A stretch of 51,185 nt of DNA. Source: Cephaloticoccus primus. Its GTDB lineage: Bacteria; Verrucomicrobiota; Verrucomicrobiia; Opitutales; Opitutaceae. The notes below the pieces were generated by a model, which searched no databases, was not told where the DNA came from, and saw nothing but the letters and a program-made list of their open reading frames with translations. Below are positions 26,799 through 37,246 of this stretch, piece by piece. The stretch lies in assembly GCF_001580015.1 (NCBI RefSeq), contig NZ_LSZQ01000022.1, forward strand, positions 1-51,185, read 5' to 3'. The position numbers and the translations under genes were made by a program. Each line of letters opens with the position of its first letter. Position 1 is the stretch's first letter.

Positions 26799-27746
26799 AT
26801 GACCTCGTTGCCCACTCCGCCCCCTGTCTTAAACCCGGCGCGCTTGCGCCTGATTGCCAGTTGCCCCGACCGCGTCGGGATCGTCGCCCGGGTGGCGACG
26901 TTTTTGGCGGAGCGCGGCGCCTCGATCACCGAGGCCAACCACTACCACGACACGCACAGCCAGTGGTTTTTCATGCGCTCGGAGTTCGAGATCGGGAGGG
27001 GCTCGCCGAGCGCGGCGGAGGCGCACTCGCCCGTGAGTGCCGCCGCGGATGATGCCGCATTGCTCGCCCGCCTGGCGGAGGAATTCCGCCCCATCGCAGA
27101 AGCGTTTGGCATGCAGTGGCGGATCACCGATGCGCAGCAACCGCGCCGCGTGGTGATCCTCGTAAGCCGCTTCGACCACTGCCTGGCGCACCTGCTGCAC
27201 CGGCGAAAGTCGGGCGACCTCGTCTTTGACCTGCCCTGCGTGATCTCCAATCACGACGACCTGCGCCCCCTCGTCGAGTGGTACGGCGTGCCCTTTCACC
27301 ACGTGCCCGTGCCGCGCGATCCAGCGGGCAAGGACGCTGCGCTCAAGCAGACTGCTGCGCTGATCGATCAAGCCGCGCCCGATACGATCGTGCTCGCGCG
27401 CTACATGCAGATCTTCCCGCCCTGGCTCTGCGAGCGCTACCGCGACCGCATCATCAACATCCACCACAGCTTCCTGCCCTCCTTTGTCGGCGGGCGCCCC
27501 TACCACCAAGCCGAGGAACGCGGCGTGAAGCTGATCGGCGCGACCTGCCACTACGTGACCGAAGAGCTCGATGCGGGTCCGATCATCGAGCAAGATGTCG
27601 TGCGCATCCGCCATAGCGACACGATCAAAGACATGATGCGGCTCGGCAAAGACGTGGAGAGCGCCGTCCTCGCGCGCGGCTTCCGCCTGCATCTGGAAGA
27701 CCGTGTCCTCGTCCACGGCCACAAAACAATCCTCTTCTCCGAATAG
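26799..27746 (+). CDS. purU: Formyltetrahydrofolate deformylase
   Basis: Hydrolyses 10-formyl-THF to formate and THF, balancing one-carbon pools and feeding formate to PurT. About 315 residues. An N-terminal ACT domain (LRLIASCPDRVGIVARVATFLAERGASITEANHYHD, about 13-50) is followed by a formyltransferase-fold catalytic domain with RVVILVSRFDHCL, INIHHSFLPSFVGGRPYHQA, GATCHYVTEELDAGPIIEQD and the usual C-terminal helix. The active-site His and Asp of the HSFLPSF and LDAGPI motifs are present. The start is the ATG at 26799, directly before the ACT domain; an upstream frame to 26736 is not needed. No SD. Its stop is followed closely by a reversed copy of the repeat element. Confidence 0.95.
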   Translation: MTSLPTPPPVLNPARLRLIASCPDRVGIVARVATFLAERGASITEANHYHDTHSQWFFMRSEFEIGRGSPSAAEAHSPVSAAADDAALLARLAEEFRPIAEAFGMQWRITDAQQPRRVVILVSRFDHCLAHLLHRRKSGDLVFDLPCVISNHDDLRPLVEWYGVPFHHVPVPRDPAGKDAALKQTAALIDQAAPDTIVLARYMQIFPPWLCERYRDRIINIHHSFLPSFVGGRPYHQAEERGVKLIGATCHYVTEELDAGPIIEQDVVRIRHSDTIKDMMRLGKDVESAVLARGFRLHLEDRVLVHGHKTILFSE

Positions 27747-27760
27747 GAGCCGAGTCACAG

Positions 27761-28140
27761 ACTTCCCCACTGCGCGTGGGGCGGTGGCGTGGCGCCACAT
27801 GCCATTGAATTTGGGAATCGGCCTCGTCGCTGCGCGCCGAAGCGCGATTCCCAAATTTAACGGGCCATCCCCCTGTCGCGTTGCGAGGGGCTCAGCCCCG
27901 TTTCATTTGGCGAGCCGCTCGTTGGCGGCTCGTCAGTTACCTCAATCCGTGTGTGGATGGAGCGGGAACCCATTTGGGCGCGGCGAAAAAGTTTACGGGT
28001 TAAACTTCCACCTGAGCTCCGGTCAGGGAGTTCATTCAACTGTGCGGCTTGTTCGTCGGGCGTTCCGCCCGACAACAAGCCGCACAGTAAATGGCAGGGG
28101 ACACCGTCCCCCGCCCCACGCGCAGTGGAGAGGGGCGCTA
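27761..28140. repeat. Intergenic modular palindrome repeat block C
   Basis: Convergent gap between purU and the Gfo/Idh gene. It holds a minus-oriented element at 27765-27857: the CCACTGCGCGTGGGGC word, a GTGGCGCCAC hairpin, then a palindrome with arms AATTTGGGAATCG (27808-27820 / 27845-27857), the same arms as at 188-237. Next is a double hairpin, GGGGC-TCA-GCCCC (27887-27899), TTTCATTT, and CGAGCCGC-TCGTTG-GCGGCTCG (27911-27932). A spacer block follows with GGAGCGGGAACCCATTTGGG. A plus-oriented element ends the block: a 50-base palindrome ACTGTGCGGCTTG...CAAGCCGCACAGT (28039-28088), AAATGGC, AGGGGACACCGTCCCC (28096-28111) and CGCCCCACGCGCAGTGG. No gene is supported here. Confidence 0.87.
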
Positions 28141-28145
28141 CCTCG

Positions 28146-29303
28146 TTAGAGCTTTGGGAACTTGAGCCACTTGGCGCCGAGTTTGGAGCTCTTCACGGTG
28201 GTCTCGATGAAGGCCATGCCGTAGACGCCGTCGTCGATGGTCGGGAAGTCGAGATCCTTGGGCAGTTTCTTGCCTGCGACTTCGGCGCGGATGGCGCGAA
28301 CGGCTTCTTGATAGATGTTACCGAAGCCTTCGAGATAGGCTTCGGGGTGGCCGGCGGGGATGCGCGTGAACTTCGCGGGTTGGGCGGAGACGTAGCCGTT
28401 CCCGCGCCGCCAGATTTCGCGCGGCTTGTCGGGGTATTTCACCACGAGTTCGTTGGGGTGCTCCTGGTGCCACTCGATTGAGGCTTTGGTGCCGTAGACG
28501 CGGATGTTGAGCGCGTTTTCCTCGCCCACGCTGATCTGCGAGGCGTGCAGGATGCCTTTGGCGCCGCCCTTGTAGCGCACGAGGATGTTGCCGTCGTCGT
28601 CGAGCTTGCGGCCTTTGACGAAGGTGGTGAGGTCGGCGCACAGGGAGTCGATCTCCAGCCCGGTGATGTAGCGGGCGAGGTTTTCGGCATGCGTGCCGAT
28701 GTCGCCGATGCAGCCCGCTGCGCCGCTGCGCTTGGGGTCGGTGCGCCAGCCGGCCTGCTTGTTGTCGCCCTTCTCGGCGAGGGTGGAGAGCCAGCCTTGC
28801 GGGTACTCGGCGATGACCTTGCGGATGTCACCGAGGTAGCCACTGCGGACCAGTTCGCGGGCCTGCTTCACCATCACGTTACCCGTGTAGTTGTGGGTGA
28901 GGACGAGGACTTTGCCGGTCTTCTCTACGATCTTCTTGAGCGCTTTTGCTTCGGCGAGGTTGAGCGTGGCGGGCTTTTCGAGGACGACGTTGAAACCGCT
29001 TTCGAGGAAGAGTTTCGCGGGCGGGAAGTGCTGGTGGTTGGGCGTGACGATCGAGACGAAGTCGATGCGTTGGTCAGCGGGGAGCTGCGCCTCTTTCTTG
29101 GCCATCTCTTGGTAAGAGCCGTAAGCGCGCTCGGGCGCGATGAAGAGCGAGGCCGCGGAGGCCTTGGCGCGCTTGGGCTCGGAGGAGAAGGCGCCGGCGA
29201 CGAGTTCAGCTTGGCCGTCGAGGCCGATTGCAGCGCGGTGGACGGCGCCGATGAAGGCACCTTGGCCGCCGCCGATCATTCCGTAACGTAGTTTTCTGTT
29301 CAT
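28146..29303 (-). CDS. Gfo/Idh/MocA family oxidoreductase
   Basis: NAD(P)-dependent sugar or cyclitol dehydrogenase family; the substrate is unknown. The 385-residue protein has the Rossmann nucleotide site [17 protein letters not shown] (about 6-22), the SIVTPNHQH strand, and the catalytic EKPATLN (Lys of the EKP motif). A C-terminal alpha/beta domain carries [19 protein letters not shown], whose D and H are the usual substrate-site residues. The ATG at 29303 sits directly before the Rossmann fold; the frame upstream to 29522 is discarded. It follows the TIM-barrel gene in the same direction, with a strong hairpin between them, so the two are probably transcribed separately. Such pairs are common in sugar-converting loci of Verrucomicrobiota and Planctomycetota. 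Confidence 0.9.
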   Translation of the reverse strand: MNRKLRYGMIGGGQGAFIGAVHRAAIGLDGQAELVAGAFSSEPKRAKASAASLFIAPERAYGSYQEMAKKEAQLPADQRIDFVSIVTPNHQHFPPAKLFLESGFNVVLEKPATLNLAEAKALKKIVEKTGKVLVLTHNYTGNVMVKQARELVRSGYLGDIRKVIAEYPQGWLSTLAEKGDNKQAGWRTDPKRSGAAGCIGDIGTHAENLARYITGLEIDSLCADLTTFVKGRKLDDDGNILVRYKGGAKGILHASQISVGEENALNIRVYGTKASIEWHQEHPNELVVKYPDKPREIWRRGNGYVSAQPAKFTRIPAGHPEAYLEGFGNIYQEAVRAIRAEVAGKKLPKDLDFPTIDDGVYGMAFIETTVKSSKLGAKWLKFPKL

Positions 29304-29566
29304 AAGAATTTGTGGGATCGCTCGGCTCTTTCTGTCGCCTGGCTGCGGGATGCTCCCGTTTTCGCTTCGGCGAGTAGAAGAGCCGTCAGGGTTATGTTTT
29401 TTTGGAGGGGAGAAAAAGTGGGAAGGGGGGGAGTCCTGAAAAACTGTTAAACCAAAACACTCGGCCCGATGGGTTTCCCGTTTTGCCGGGTGGCGGCTTG
29501 TTCCGTTTTGGCGAATCGCCAAGCGGCCTGAGCGGCGAGTGTTCTTGGGTTAAGCCTTATGCTAAA

Positions 29567-29596
29567 AGGCTCGCACTGCGTTTGCGGTGCGAGCCT
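29567..29596 (-). terminator. Rho-independent terminator after the TIM-barrel gene
   Basis: Perfect 10-bp stem (AGGCTCGCAC / GTGCGAGCCT) with three further inner pairs and a small loop. Minus-strand readout gives a TTTT tail; on the + strand a T7 run at 29602-29608 follows, so it can act both ways. It lies 16 bp beyond the stop of the gene ending at 29613. The rest of the 309-base gap (29304-29612) holds the presumed promoter of the Gfo/Idh gene; no other feature is seen there. Confidence 0.85.
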
Positions 29597-29612
29597 CGGT
29601 GTTTTTTTGCGA

Positions 29613-30659
<1,047 letters not shown>

Positions 30660-30928
30660 AGTCGTTCATGGCCGCTTTACGTGGCGCATCGGCAATCGGT
30701 GCACGCGCGTCAGGTAAGAGGCGGCTTTTAGGGTTCTTTGTTTTTGGGTGAGAGTTGGGGGAAGAAACGCGCGGGCAGGGTGCTGCCCGCGCCGATGCGC
30801 GCTAGTTGGAGAGAAAGCGTTTTGCGCTGCAAGCAGTCTTCATCCGCTTTATTTGGATCGTGCTGCGGGCCGCGTTTGCTCCGGTTGAGCGCTCGGTTGG
30901 GGGGAGGCGGGCGAAAGGGCCGTGCGCA

Positions 30929-32350
30929 TCAGGGTGCGTACAGCCAGTAGCGGCGCGAGTGCCGCTGGTAAACGAGCGCGCGTGCGTGCCAGTCGCGAAA
31001 GAGGGCGTCGATATTGGTGCGCGCGCCGTGGCGGCGCAGCGCGTCGAGGAGCGCGGCCGAGCCGGTGTGGATGAGGAAGCGGCGTTTCTCGGCTTCGTTG
31101 AGCTTGGCGAAGGGGTTCTTCTTGTCGTGTTTGGCGGCCAGGCGCATAAGGTGAAAATTGAGCTCGGTAGGCCGCCACGCGTCCCAGTCCGTGACTTCGA
31201 CGTAGAGCGCTTTGGTGGGCTGGCCTTTGGCGTTGCGCGCGTCGATCAGGCTGAAGCGCAGCCCCGGGAGCCGGAGTGCGGTCAGCTCTTTCTGGAGCGC
31301 CTGCGCGGTGAGGTCGGGATGGGAAATCGTGCGAAACGGGTAGAGCGGGCCGGGCAGCCCGTGGCTGAATTTCCCGATCTCGGTGCCGAGCCCGAGCATC
31401 GGGTAGCCGACCACGGCAGCAAAGTCCTGGATGTACTGCGAGGTGGGGATCCACCTGAGCCCGGTGTCGGGCCAGCGCATGCTGCGCCGCCAGCCGCGCA
31501 TCGGGATGACGGTGAGTCGCCCGCGCTCGCGGTTGGCCTCGGTGACGTTGATCCCGTTGGGCCCGGGCACGCGCATGACGCCCGGCGCTTCCTTCGCCAT
31601 GCGGGCGAGCTCGCCGATCGTCAGCCCATGCACGTAGGGCACGCGAAAGGCGCCGACGTAGCTTTTCCACTCGGCGTCGAGCGGTGGCCCATCGACCTTG
31701 AGGCCGCCGAGCGGGTTGGGCCGGTCGAGGACGATGACCTCGACTCCGTTTTCAAAACAGGCGGCCATCGTGTACAGCATCGCGCTCACAAACGTGTAGC
31801 TGCGCGTGCCGATGTCTTGCAGGTCGATGACCATCGCATCGAGTCCGGCGAGCATTTGCGGCGTGGGTTTGCGGTGCTTGCCGTGCAGCGAATAGACGGG
31901 CAGCCCCGTGCGCCGGTCGATGCTGTCGGCCACATCGACGGCGGCCTTGAAGTTGCCGTAAATGCCGTGCTCGGGGCCGAAGAGCGCGACGAGCTTTACC
32001 GCGCCGCTGCTGTGCGCGCGCCGCAGCACATCAATCGTGCTTTCGCCGCGCCGGTTGACGCCCGCCGGATGGGTGAGCAGCCCCACGCGCTTGCCGCGAA
32101 TCGCGGCAAAGCCCTGCGCCTCCAGCACATCAATCCCGAGCATGAGCGACTCGGCACTCCTGTTTTGAGTAAGTGCGGTCGAGCCCGGTTCGGGCCGTTG
32201 AGGAGCCTTGGCCGCGGCAGACTGCGCCCGCGCGGGCTGCGTTTGCACAGCCAGAAACAGGAGCGGCACCAGCCAGCCAAACATCACCGCGCATGTAATA
32301 AAAGAAGGGCAACGCGTACCACGCATCCGCCCGACTGTGCGTTGGCGCAT
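30929..32350 (-). CDS. DUF1343 / NamZ-type exo-beta-N-acetylmuramidase
   Basis: Secreted protein of 473 residues. It has an N-terminal signal peptide (ITCAVMFGWLVPLLFLAVQTQPARA) and then a DUF1343 domain with GKRVGLLTHPAGVNRRG, LVALFGPEHGIYGNF, MVIDLQDIGTRSYTFVSAM, VIVLDRPNPLGG, GLGTEIGKFSHGLPGPL and FHLMRLAAKHDKKNPF. Characterised DUF1343 members (NamZ, family GH171) release MurNAc from the non-reducing end of peptidoglycan fragments; that activity is inferred here from family membership. The start may be the ATG at 32350 or the ATG at 32326; both keep the signal peptide. It is separated by 269 bp from the TIM-barrel gene downstream and by the repeat block from the gene upstream. Confidence 0.9.
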   Translation of the reverse strand: MRQRTVGRMRGTRCPSFITCAVMFGWLVPLLFLAVQTQPARAQSAAAKAPQRPEPGSTALTQNRSAESLMLGIDVLEAQGFAAIRGKRVGLLTHPAGVNRRGESTIDVLRRAHSSGAVKLVALFGPEHGIYGNFKAAVDVADSIDRRTGLPVYSLHGKHRKPTPQMLAGLDAMVIDLQDIGTRSYTFVSAMLYTMAACFENGVEVIVLDRPNPLGGLKVDGPPLDAEWKSYVGAFRVPYVHGLTIGELARMAKEAPGVMRVPGPNGINVTEANRERGRLTVIPMRGWRRSMRWPDTGLRWIPTSQYIQDFAAVVGYPMLGLGTEIGKFSHGLPGPLYPFRTISHPDLTAQALQKELTALRLPGLRFSLIDARNAKGQPTKALYVEVTDWDAWRPTELNFHLMRLAAKHDKKNPFAKLNEAEKRRFLIHTGSAALLDALRRHGARTNIDALFRDWHARALVYQRHSRRYWLYAP

Positions 32351-32380
32351 CGCTCCGTCGAGCCCTCAGCGTTTTGCCAC

Positions 32381-32746
32381 TACGCGTGGTGCGGGGCCGC
32401 CGAGGCCCTTTCATTTGGCGAGCCGCGTGCTGGCGACTCGTCAGTGCCTGCCTTTCAGCTACCGTGCGGTGAATTGAATGGTAACCCGTGGTAGCGATTC
32501 GCTTGGGACACCGGTTTAACCAGTGGTTTTTTGTAATTCGCCCAAATGGAATCCCGACTCGTCGGGATCACGGCAGAACTTCTGCTACGATGTGGCGGAG
32601 TCCTGCTTATTCAAATTCCGGATTTGGTGTGCTCGCGAAGCGAACTCACCAAATCCGGAATTGAACGGAAGTGGCCACTGGCCACCGCCCCGCGCGCAGC
32701 GGGGGCTTCGGCCCTTTTTATCGGGCGGCGAGTCGTTGCCTCGCCG
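32381..32746. repeat. Intergenic modular palindrome repeat block D
   Basis: This lies in the 429-base gap between two minus-strand genes. At 32394-32440 is a double hairpin: GGGCC-GCCGA-GGCCC, TTTCATTT, then CGAGCCGC-GTGCTG-GCGACTCG with one mismatch. A spacer block with CACCGGTTTAACC and CCCAAATGG follows. The complete plus-oriented element is at 32612-32746: 16-bp perfect arms AATTCCGGATTTGGTG (32614-32629 / 32647-32662), GAACGG in place of AAATGGC, the hairpin AGTGGCCACTGGCCACC, CGCCCCGCGCGCAGCGG, the terminator-like GGGC-TTCG-GCCC + TTTTT, and CGGCGAG-TCGTTGC-CTCGCCG (32726-32746). No gene is supported. Confidence 0.85.
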
Positions 32747-32779
32747 TCAATCGGCGCCTCGGTCAATTGAGTGCACGTT

Positions 32780-34408
32780 TTAAAACTTCGTGCCGTTGGC
32801 CTTTGTGCCGCAGAGGGCGACTTCGAGGCCGAGCTGGGAGGCGAGGGCGGCTTTCGTGTAGAGGGCGAGATCGGCCGCGGCGGCGTCTTTGGCGTAGGCG
32901 ACCTGGATGTGGTTGGCCTTGTGGCGGGCCATCATCTGGTCGCGCGAGACGCCGTAGGTCACGGCGTGCATGATGGGCCACTGGGGGTTGGTCTCGCGCC
33001 AGCGGCGCTCGGTTTCCTCGCGCGGGAGTTCGACGACTTTGGCGCGGCCGAGGTCCATCTTGAGTTTGCCGTTTTCCACGAAAATGCGGCTCCAGACGAT
33101 CTCGCCCGGCTTGGCGACGCCGCGCAAGGTGCCGCCGCCGAGGCGGAAGTACATGGGCGGCTGGCGCAGGGAGTCGCTGCCCTTGTAGCCGCCGATGTGG
33201 TGGGCGGCGGGCGCGGCGCCGGAGATGAGGAAGACCCAGACGTAGTCGTCTACCGTGCCGGTCGGGTCGGGGGTGCCCCAGCGCAGGTCGTGCAGCGTGT
33301 TTTCGATGGGCTGCTTGAGGGCGCGGTGCACGCGGTGGGTGAAGATGCCGTCGAGCCCGGCGCACTCGTCGACTTCGTTGAAGTGGGTGAGCGGCTGGCC
33401 GGGGAGGATTTCCTTCCCCTGGGCGTTTTTGACCGGGGGGCGGTCGGCGTTGTTGAGGAGGCCTTCGGCGAGGTCGGAGGCGGGGAGCAGGTCTTTGAGT
33501 CCTTGCTGGTACTGGATGCCGATGGCGTCGCAGCCGAACTCGTCGGCGATGCGCAGTGCGGCCACGTACATCTTACACTGTAGCAGGACCTGGTCTTCGG
33601 TGAGGTCGGTCTTCGGGTTTTTGCCGTAGTGAAAGGTGAGCCCCTTTTTCTTCAGCCAGGAGTAAACGGCGCGTGCTTCGGCGTCGCTGACCTGGGTGGT
33701 CTCGTAATAGAGGGCGGACTGCGAGAGGCGCTCTTTGTAGACGCCAGTCTGGAAGAGCAGCTCGTCGGGGATGATGGCATTGTACATGCCCATGCAGCCT
33801 TCGTCGAAGATGCCCATGATGGCCTTCTTCTGGCGCAGCTCGTCGGCGAGTTTCTTGCCAAGGGTTTTGGCGCGAGCGGGCACGGCGCAGCGGGAGAGCG
33901 GGCGCACGTGCGTCTGGCGGTGCTGCACTGCGCCGGTCTTCAGCCACTTCTCCAGGTTTTTGAGAAAGAAGCTGTCGGTGAAATCTTCGCTCCAAAGGGT
34001 GGAGTAGTTTACGCCCGCCTTGGTGAGCGAGCCGTTGAGATTGAGCATGCCGACGAGCCCGGGGGCGCTGCCCGACCAATTGGCGACGGTGAGGATCGGG
34101 CCGCGGTGCGAGATGAGCCCGTGCAGCACGTGGTGCGAGTATTGCCAGACAGACTCGGCGACGATCAGCGGCGCCTGCGGGTCGATCCCGGCGAAGACTT
34201 CCATGCCTTCTTTTTGTGAGGAGATGAAGCCGTGCTTGAGCTTGGGTTTGTAGGCGTGGGCGCGGACGAGTTTGTAGCCGAGTGCGGCGACGGCCTTGGC
34301 GAGCTGCTTCTCCATCGCGACTTGCAAGTGCCAGGTCGCTTGATTGGCGGAGAGGCGCAGGTCGCCGTTGGCGACGAGGAGGATCGATTTTGCGGGGAGT
34401 TTTTTCAT
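32780..34408 (-). CDS. L-fucose isomerase-like protein
   Basis: 542 residues of the fucose/arabinose isomerase fold. N-terminal [20 protein letters not shown] lies in a Rossmann-like domain. Middle segments include [49 protein letters not shown] and [23 protein letters not shown], with candidate metal ligands Glu and Asp in the DEGCMG and EVDECAG segments and a later His. The C-terminal part ([43 protein letters not shown]) matches the fucose-isomerase C-terminal beta domain. Aldose-ketose isomerisation of a deoxy sugar is inferred; the substrate may not be L-fucose. The ATG is at 34408. It is divergent from the SDR gene at 34590, sharing a 181-bp promoter region. Confidence 0.82.
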   Translation of the reverse strand: MKKLPAKSILLVANGDLRLSANQATWHLQVAMEKQLAKAVAALGYKLVRAHAYKPKLKHGFISSQKEGMEVFAGIDPQAPLIVAESVWQYSHHVLHGLISHRGPILTVANWSGSAPGLVGMLNLNGSLTKAGVNYSTLWSEDFTDSFFLKNLEKWLKTGAVQHRQTHVRPLSRCAVPARAKTLGKKLADELRQKKAIMGIFDEGCMGMYNAIIPDELLFQTGVYKERLSQSALYYETTQVSDAEARAVYSWLKKKGLTFHYGKNPKTDLTEDQVLLQCKMYVAALRIADEFGCDAIGIQYQQGLKDLLPASDLAEGLLNNADRPPVKNAQGKEILPGQPLTHFNEVDECAGLDGIFTHRVHRALKQPIENTLHDLRWGTPDPTGTVDDYVWVFLISGAAPAAHHIGGYKGSDSLRQPPMYFRLGGGTLRGVAKPGEIVWSRIFVENGKLKMDLGRAKVVELPREETERRWRETNPQWPIMHAVTYGVSRDQMMARHKANHIQVAYAKDAAAADLALYTKAALASQLGLEVALCGTKANGTKF

Positions 34409-34589
34409 GAGAGGGGAGGTGAAAGGAGGAGTGGCCGCGCGGTGAGCGCCGGGGAATGGAAGGGGGAGTAGGTGGGGGCAGTGGCTTACGCTTTCGTAAA
34501 ATTTCGCACACAGCTAGCGGTTTGGCAGGCTTCGGCGAGCGTTGATTTTCTTTGAATGCGAGTGCGGCGCGGCTTTGGTCGGCGTGATT

Positions 34590-35378
34590 ATGACGACGCA
34601 AAAAACGGCCTTGGTGACGGGCGCCTCGCGCGGTATCGGGCGGGGGATCGCTATCGAGCTCGCCCGCGCGGGCTGCCGCGTGGCGATCAACTACGCGGGC
34701 AATGCGGCCGCCGCTGCCGAAGCGCTCGCGCTCGTGCGAGAGGCGGGCGGCGAGGGCCTCACCGTGCAGGGCGACATTGCCTCGGCGGCAGATCGCGAGC
34801 GGCTCGTGGCCCAAGCCTGCGAGGGACTCGGCGGCCGGATCGACCTGCTGGTCAACAACGCGGGGGTGGCCCCGACCGTGCGCGCCGACTTGCTCGACGC
34901 GGGGGAGGAGAGTTTTGACCGGCTCTTTGCGATTAACCTGAAAGGGCCGTTTTTCCTCTCGCAGCGCGTGGCGAAGCAGATGCTCGCGCAGGCGCCCGAT
35001 GCGGAAGGTTTTCGCGGGCGGATCGTCACCATCACCTCCATCTCGGCCTACACGGCCTCCACCAATCGCGGCGACTACTGCATGGTGAAGGCCGGGCTGG
35101 CGATGATGACCAAGCTCTTCGCCGACCGGCTCGCGGCAGCCGGGATCAACGTTTACGAAATCCGCCCGGGCGTCATCGCGACCGACATGACCGGCGCGGT
35201 GAAGGACAAGTACGACCAGCTCATCTTGCGCGAGGAGCGCGGCATCACGCCGCTGCGCCGCTGGGGGCAGCCCTCCGACATCGGGCGAGCCGTGCGCGCA
35301 ATCGCCGAAGACCGCTTCCCCTTCTCGACCGGCGCCTGCTTCGACGTGGACGGCGGCTTCCACCTTCACCGCATCTGA
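34590..35378 (+). CDS. Short-chain dehydrogenase/reductase, 3-ketoacyl-ACP reductase type
   Basis: 262-residue classical SDR. The cofactor site [10 protein letters not shown] (10-19) and NNAG (89-92) are present, with the active-site Ser in ITSISAY (about 150-154) and the catalytic pair Y163 and K167 in YCMVK. The C-terminal [15 protein letters not shown] is typical. Annotated relatives are often called 3-ketoacyl-ACP reductase (FabG-like), but the divergent position next to a fucose-isomerase-like gene suggests oxidation of a sugar or sugar acid (inference). The start is the ATG at 34590 ahead of the nucleotide-binding strand; the open frame to 34542 is not needed. No SD is visible. Confidence 0.9.
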   Translation: MTTQKTALVTGASRGIGRGIAIELARAGCRVAINYAGNAAAAAEALALVREAGGEGLTVQGDIASAADRERLVAQACEGLGGRIDLLVNNAGVAPTVRADLLDAGEESFDRLFAINLKGPFFLSQRVAKQMLAQAPDAEGFRGRIVTITSISAYTASTNRGDYCMVKAGLAMMTKLFADRLAAAGINVYEIRPGVIATDMTGAVKDKYDQLILREERGITPLRRWGQPSDIGRAVRAIAEDRFPFSTGACFDVDGGFHLHRI

Positions 35379-35526
35379 TCAGTCCGCTACAGGACCGGGG
35401 CCGGCCTCTTCTCCCAGTTTAGCTGCGGTGTAAGCCTGCCTCCCGTGCGTGGGAGTGGCTGGGAAAGCCATCCATAAAACGCGCTCCCGAACCATTGGTG
35501 CGAGGTACCCATTGCGCAGTGCGCTG

Positions 35527-35991
35527 CTACGCGGTGGCGGCTTTGGTGACGACGAAGGCGGCGCGGACGTCGACTGCCGTCTGGCCTTCCTCGATCACGC
35601 GGGCGTGCAGCTTGAGCTTGGCTTTGCCGTAGCGGGAGAGCGCGTCCTTAAACTCGGCGATTGCTGCCTGGGCGGGGCGCTCGCAGATCGCGCGCAGGTC
35701 GCCCAGCACGGGGCGCCGATAGGCGACGCGGCTTTCCTTTACGACGATGCGCCACTCGGAGTTGTTTTTCCCCTTCATCAACTCCCACACGACGCCGTAG
35801 CCCGCGAGTGTGGCGAGCGAGACGAGGCTGCCGCCAAAGGCCGTCCCGAGCGGATTTTTGTTCTGCTCCTTGGGGGCTTTCAGGACGAGCGCGTGGTCGT
35901 CGCTCACCTCCACGCCTACCCCCATCATTTTCGCGAGGGGGATCATCTCGTGAAGAAAGAGCTGAAAGGCCGGGACTTTGAGCGACTTCAT
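35527..35991 (-). CDS. YiiD C-terminal-type hotdog thioesterase
   Basis: About 154 residues of the YiiD_C / hotdog thioesterase family. It shows FLHEMIPLAKMMGVGVEVSDDHALVLKAPKEQNKNPLGTAFGGSL, where N-x-x-GTAFGGS is the family signature carrying the putative catalytic residues, then YRRPVLGDLRAICE and the C-terminal strand VDVRAAFVVTK. It probably hydrolyses an acyl-CoA or acyl-ACP thioester; the substrate is unknown. The start is taken at the ATG at 35991, where family similarity begins. An ATG at 36042 would add 17 Pro-rich residues. Divergent from prmA and unlinked to an obvious operon. Confidence 0.8.
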   Translation of the reverse strand: MKSLKVPAFQLFLHEMIPLAKMMGVGVEVSDDHALVLKAPKEQNKNPLGTAFGGSLVSLATLAGYGVVWELMKGKNNSEWRIVVKESRVAYRRPVLGDLRAICERPAQAAIAEFKDALSRYGKAKLKLHARVIEEGQTAVDVRAAFVVTKAATA

Positions 35992-36158
35992 GGCGGCGGT
36001 TGGGGGCGGAGCTGGGCGCCGAATTTGGGAAAGTTTTTCCATCCGTCAACAGGAGCCCGCGACACTTTTGGGCAGAGGGAAACCCGGCTCGGTAGTCGGC
36101 GCCCGCTTTTCAACAAAACGCTCGAAGTGCCGCAGCTCGCCCCTTTGCTCGCCGCCAC

Positions 36159-37058
36159 ATGATTTTATACGAACTACGCGCGGAGGTCGCCCCCGAAGCG
36201 GTCGAGGAAATCGACGGAGCAATACAAGCCGCCGAGCTCCTCGGCTGGAACATCGTCGAAGACGCACTGGCGCACACAGCGGCCCTGGTCGCAGTTTTTG
36301 AGAGCGAGGCAGAGGCTTGGCGCGCATGGGAGCAGTTGCGAGAGGCTTGCTCCGCGCTCGCCGCGGCTGAGGTGCAACCCGCGTTGCGCCAGCTCGCCGA
36401 GCCGGAGTGGCGCGAAAGCTATCGGGCGCATTTTCGCGCTTGGCAATTTGGCCGCCTGCACTGGGCCCCAATCTGGGAGCAAGACGCGTTTGTCCTTCCC
36501 GAAGGACACGAAGTGCTGTGGCTCGACCCGGGCCTCGCCTTTGGCACGGGCAACCACGAGACGACCCGCCTTTGCGTGGAGCGCCTGGTCGAGCTCGCCG
36601 CGCGCGCAGCGGCGGGCGGCGAGTCACCGCGCGGCCTGCGCGTGATCGACGCCGGCTGCGGCTCGGGGATTCTGGCGCTCTCGGCGGCAAAGCTTGGTCT
36701 GGGGCCAGTTGTGGGCTTTGACAACGACCCCGAAGCCGTGCGCGTGAGCGAGGAAAACGCCGCGCTCAACGGACTGTCCGGCGCCGTGGAGTTTTTTGTG
36801 GGCGATCTCGTTTCGGGCCTCGCCGGGCGGCAGGCCGAGCTCGTCCTCGCCAACATCCTGGCGCCGGTGCTGATCGAGTTTGCCGCCCCACTCGTCGCCG
36901 CAGTCGCCCCCGGCGGGACGCTCGTCTTGAGCGGCATCCTCACCAGCGAGGGCAAAGCCGTGAGTGAGGCCTTCCGCCGCGCCGCCCCCGACTGGCACTT
37001 CGCCGAAAGCCACACACTGGGCGAATGGTGCGACATCACCTGCACCCGCCCCGCTTGA
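36159..37058 (+). CDS. prmA: Ribosomal protein L11 methyltransferase
   Basis: SAM-dependent methyltransferase that trimethylates ribosomal protein L11. The 299-residue protein has an N-terminal substrate-recognition domain (ending about EPEWRESYRAHFRAWQFGR). Family-defining LDPGLAFGTGNHETTRLCVE is followed by motif I VIDAGCGSGILALSAAKLG, VVGFDNDPEAV, the catalytic NIL in LVLANILAPVLIE, and the C-terminal strand GEWCDITCTR. Intact and of normal length. The ATG is at 36159; the leader is pyrimidine-rich without an SD. Followed by a hairpin-rich gap before accA, which runs the other way. Confidence 0.95.
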   Translation: MILYELRAEVAPEAVEEIDGAIQAAELLGWNIVEDALAHTAALVAVFESEAEAWRAWEQLREACSALAAAEVQPALRQLAEPEWRESYRAHFRAWQFGRLHWAPIWEQDAFVLPEGHEVLWLDPGLAFGTGNHETTRLCVERLVELAARAAAGGESPRGLRVIDAGCGSGILALSAAKLGLGPVVGFDNDPEAVRVSEENAALNGLSGAVEFFVGDLVSGLAGRQAELVLANILAPVLIEFAAPLVAAVAPGGTLVLSGILTSEGKAVSEAFRRAAPDWHFAESHTLGEWCDITCTRPA

Positions 37059-37138
37059 GCGGAAAAGCCCCTTGGGGGGGCAAATAACTGAAGCGCCCCG
37101 CCTGGGCGCGCGGCTATCCGTTGGTCAGGGTGCTAGTT

Positions 37139-37163
37139 GCAGCCCACACAAAAAGTGGGCTGC
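37139..37163 (+). terminator. Possible terminator between prmA and accA
   Basis: Perfect 9-bp stem GCAGCCCAC / GTGGGCTGC with a 7-base loop. An alternative overlapping hairpin is CTGCCGA-CTTT-TCGGCAG (about 37160-37177). The T-tract is short and displaced, so its strength is uncertain. It lies between convergent genes. Confidence 0.5.
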
Positions 37164-37246
37164 CGACTTTTCGGCAGGACGGGCAGCTCGACTGTTTCAC
37201 GAGTCATGAGCTGACGGCTCACTCGGTGCGGTCTCCGCCGTGTTTT

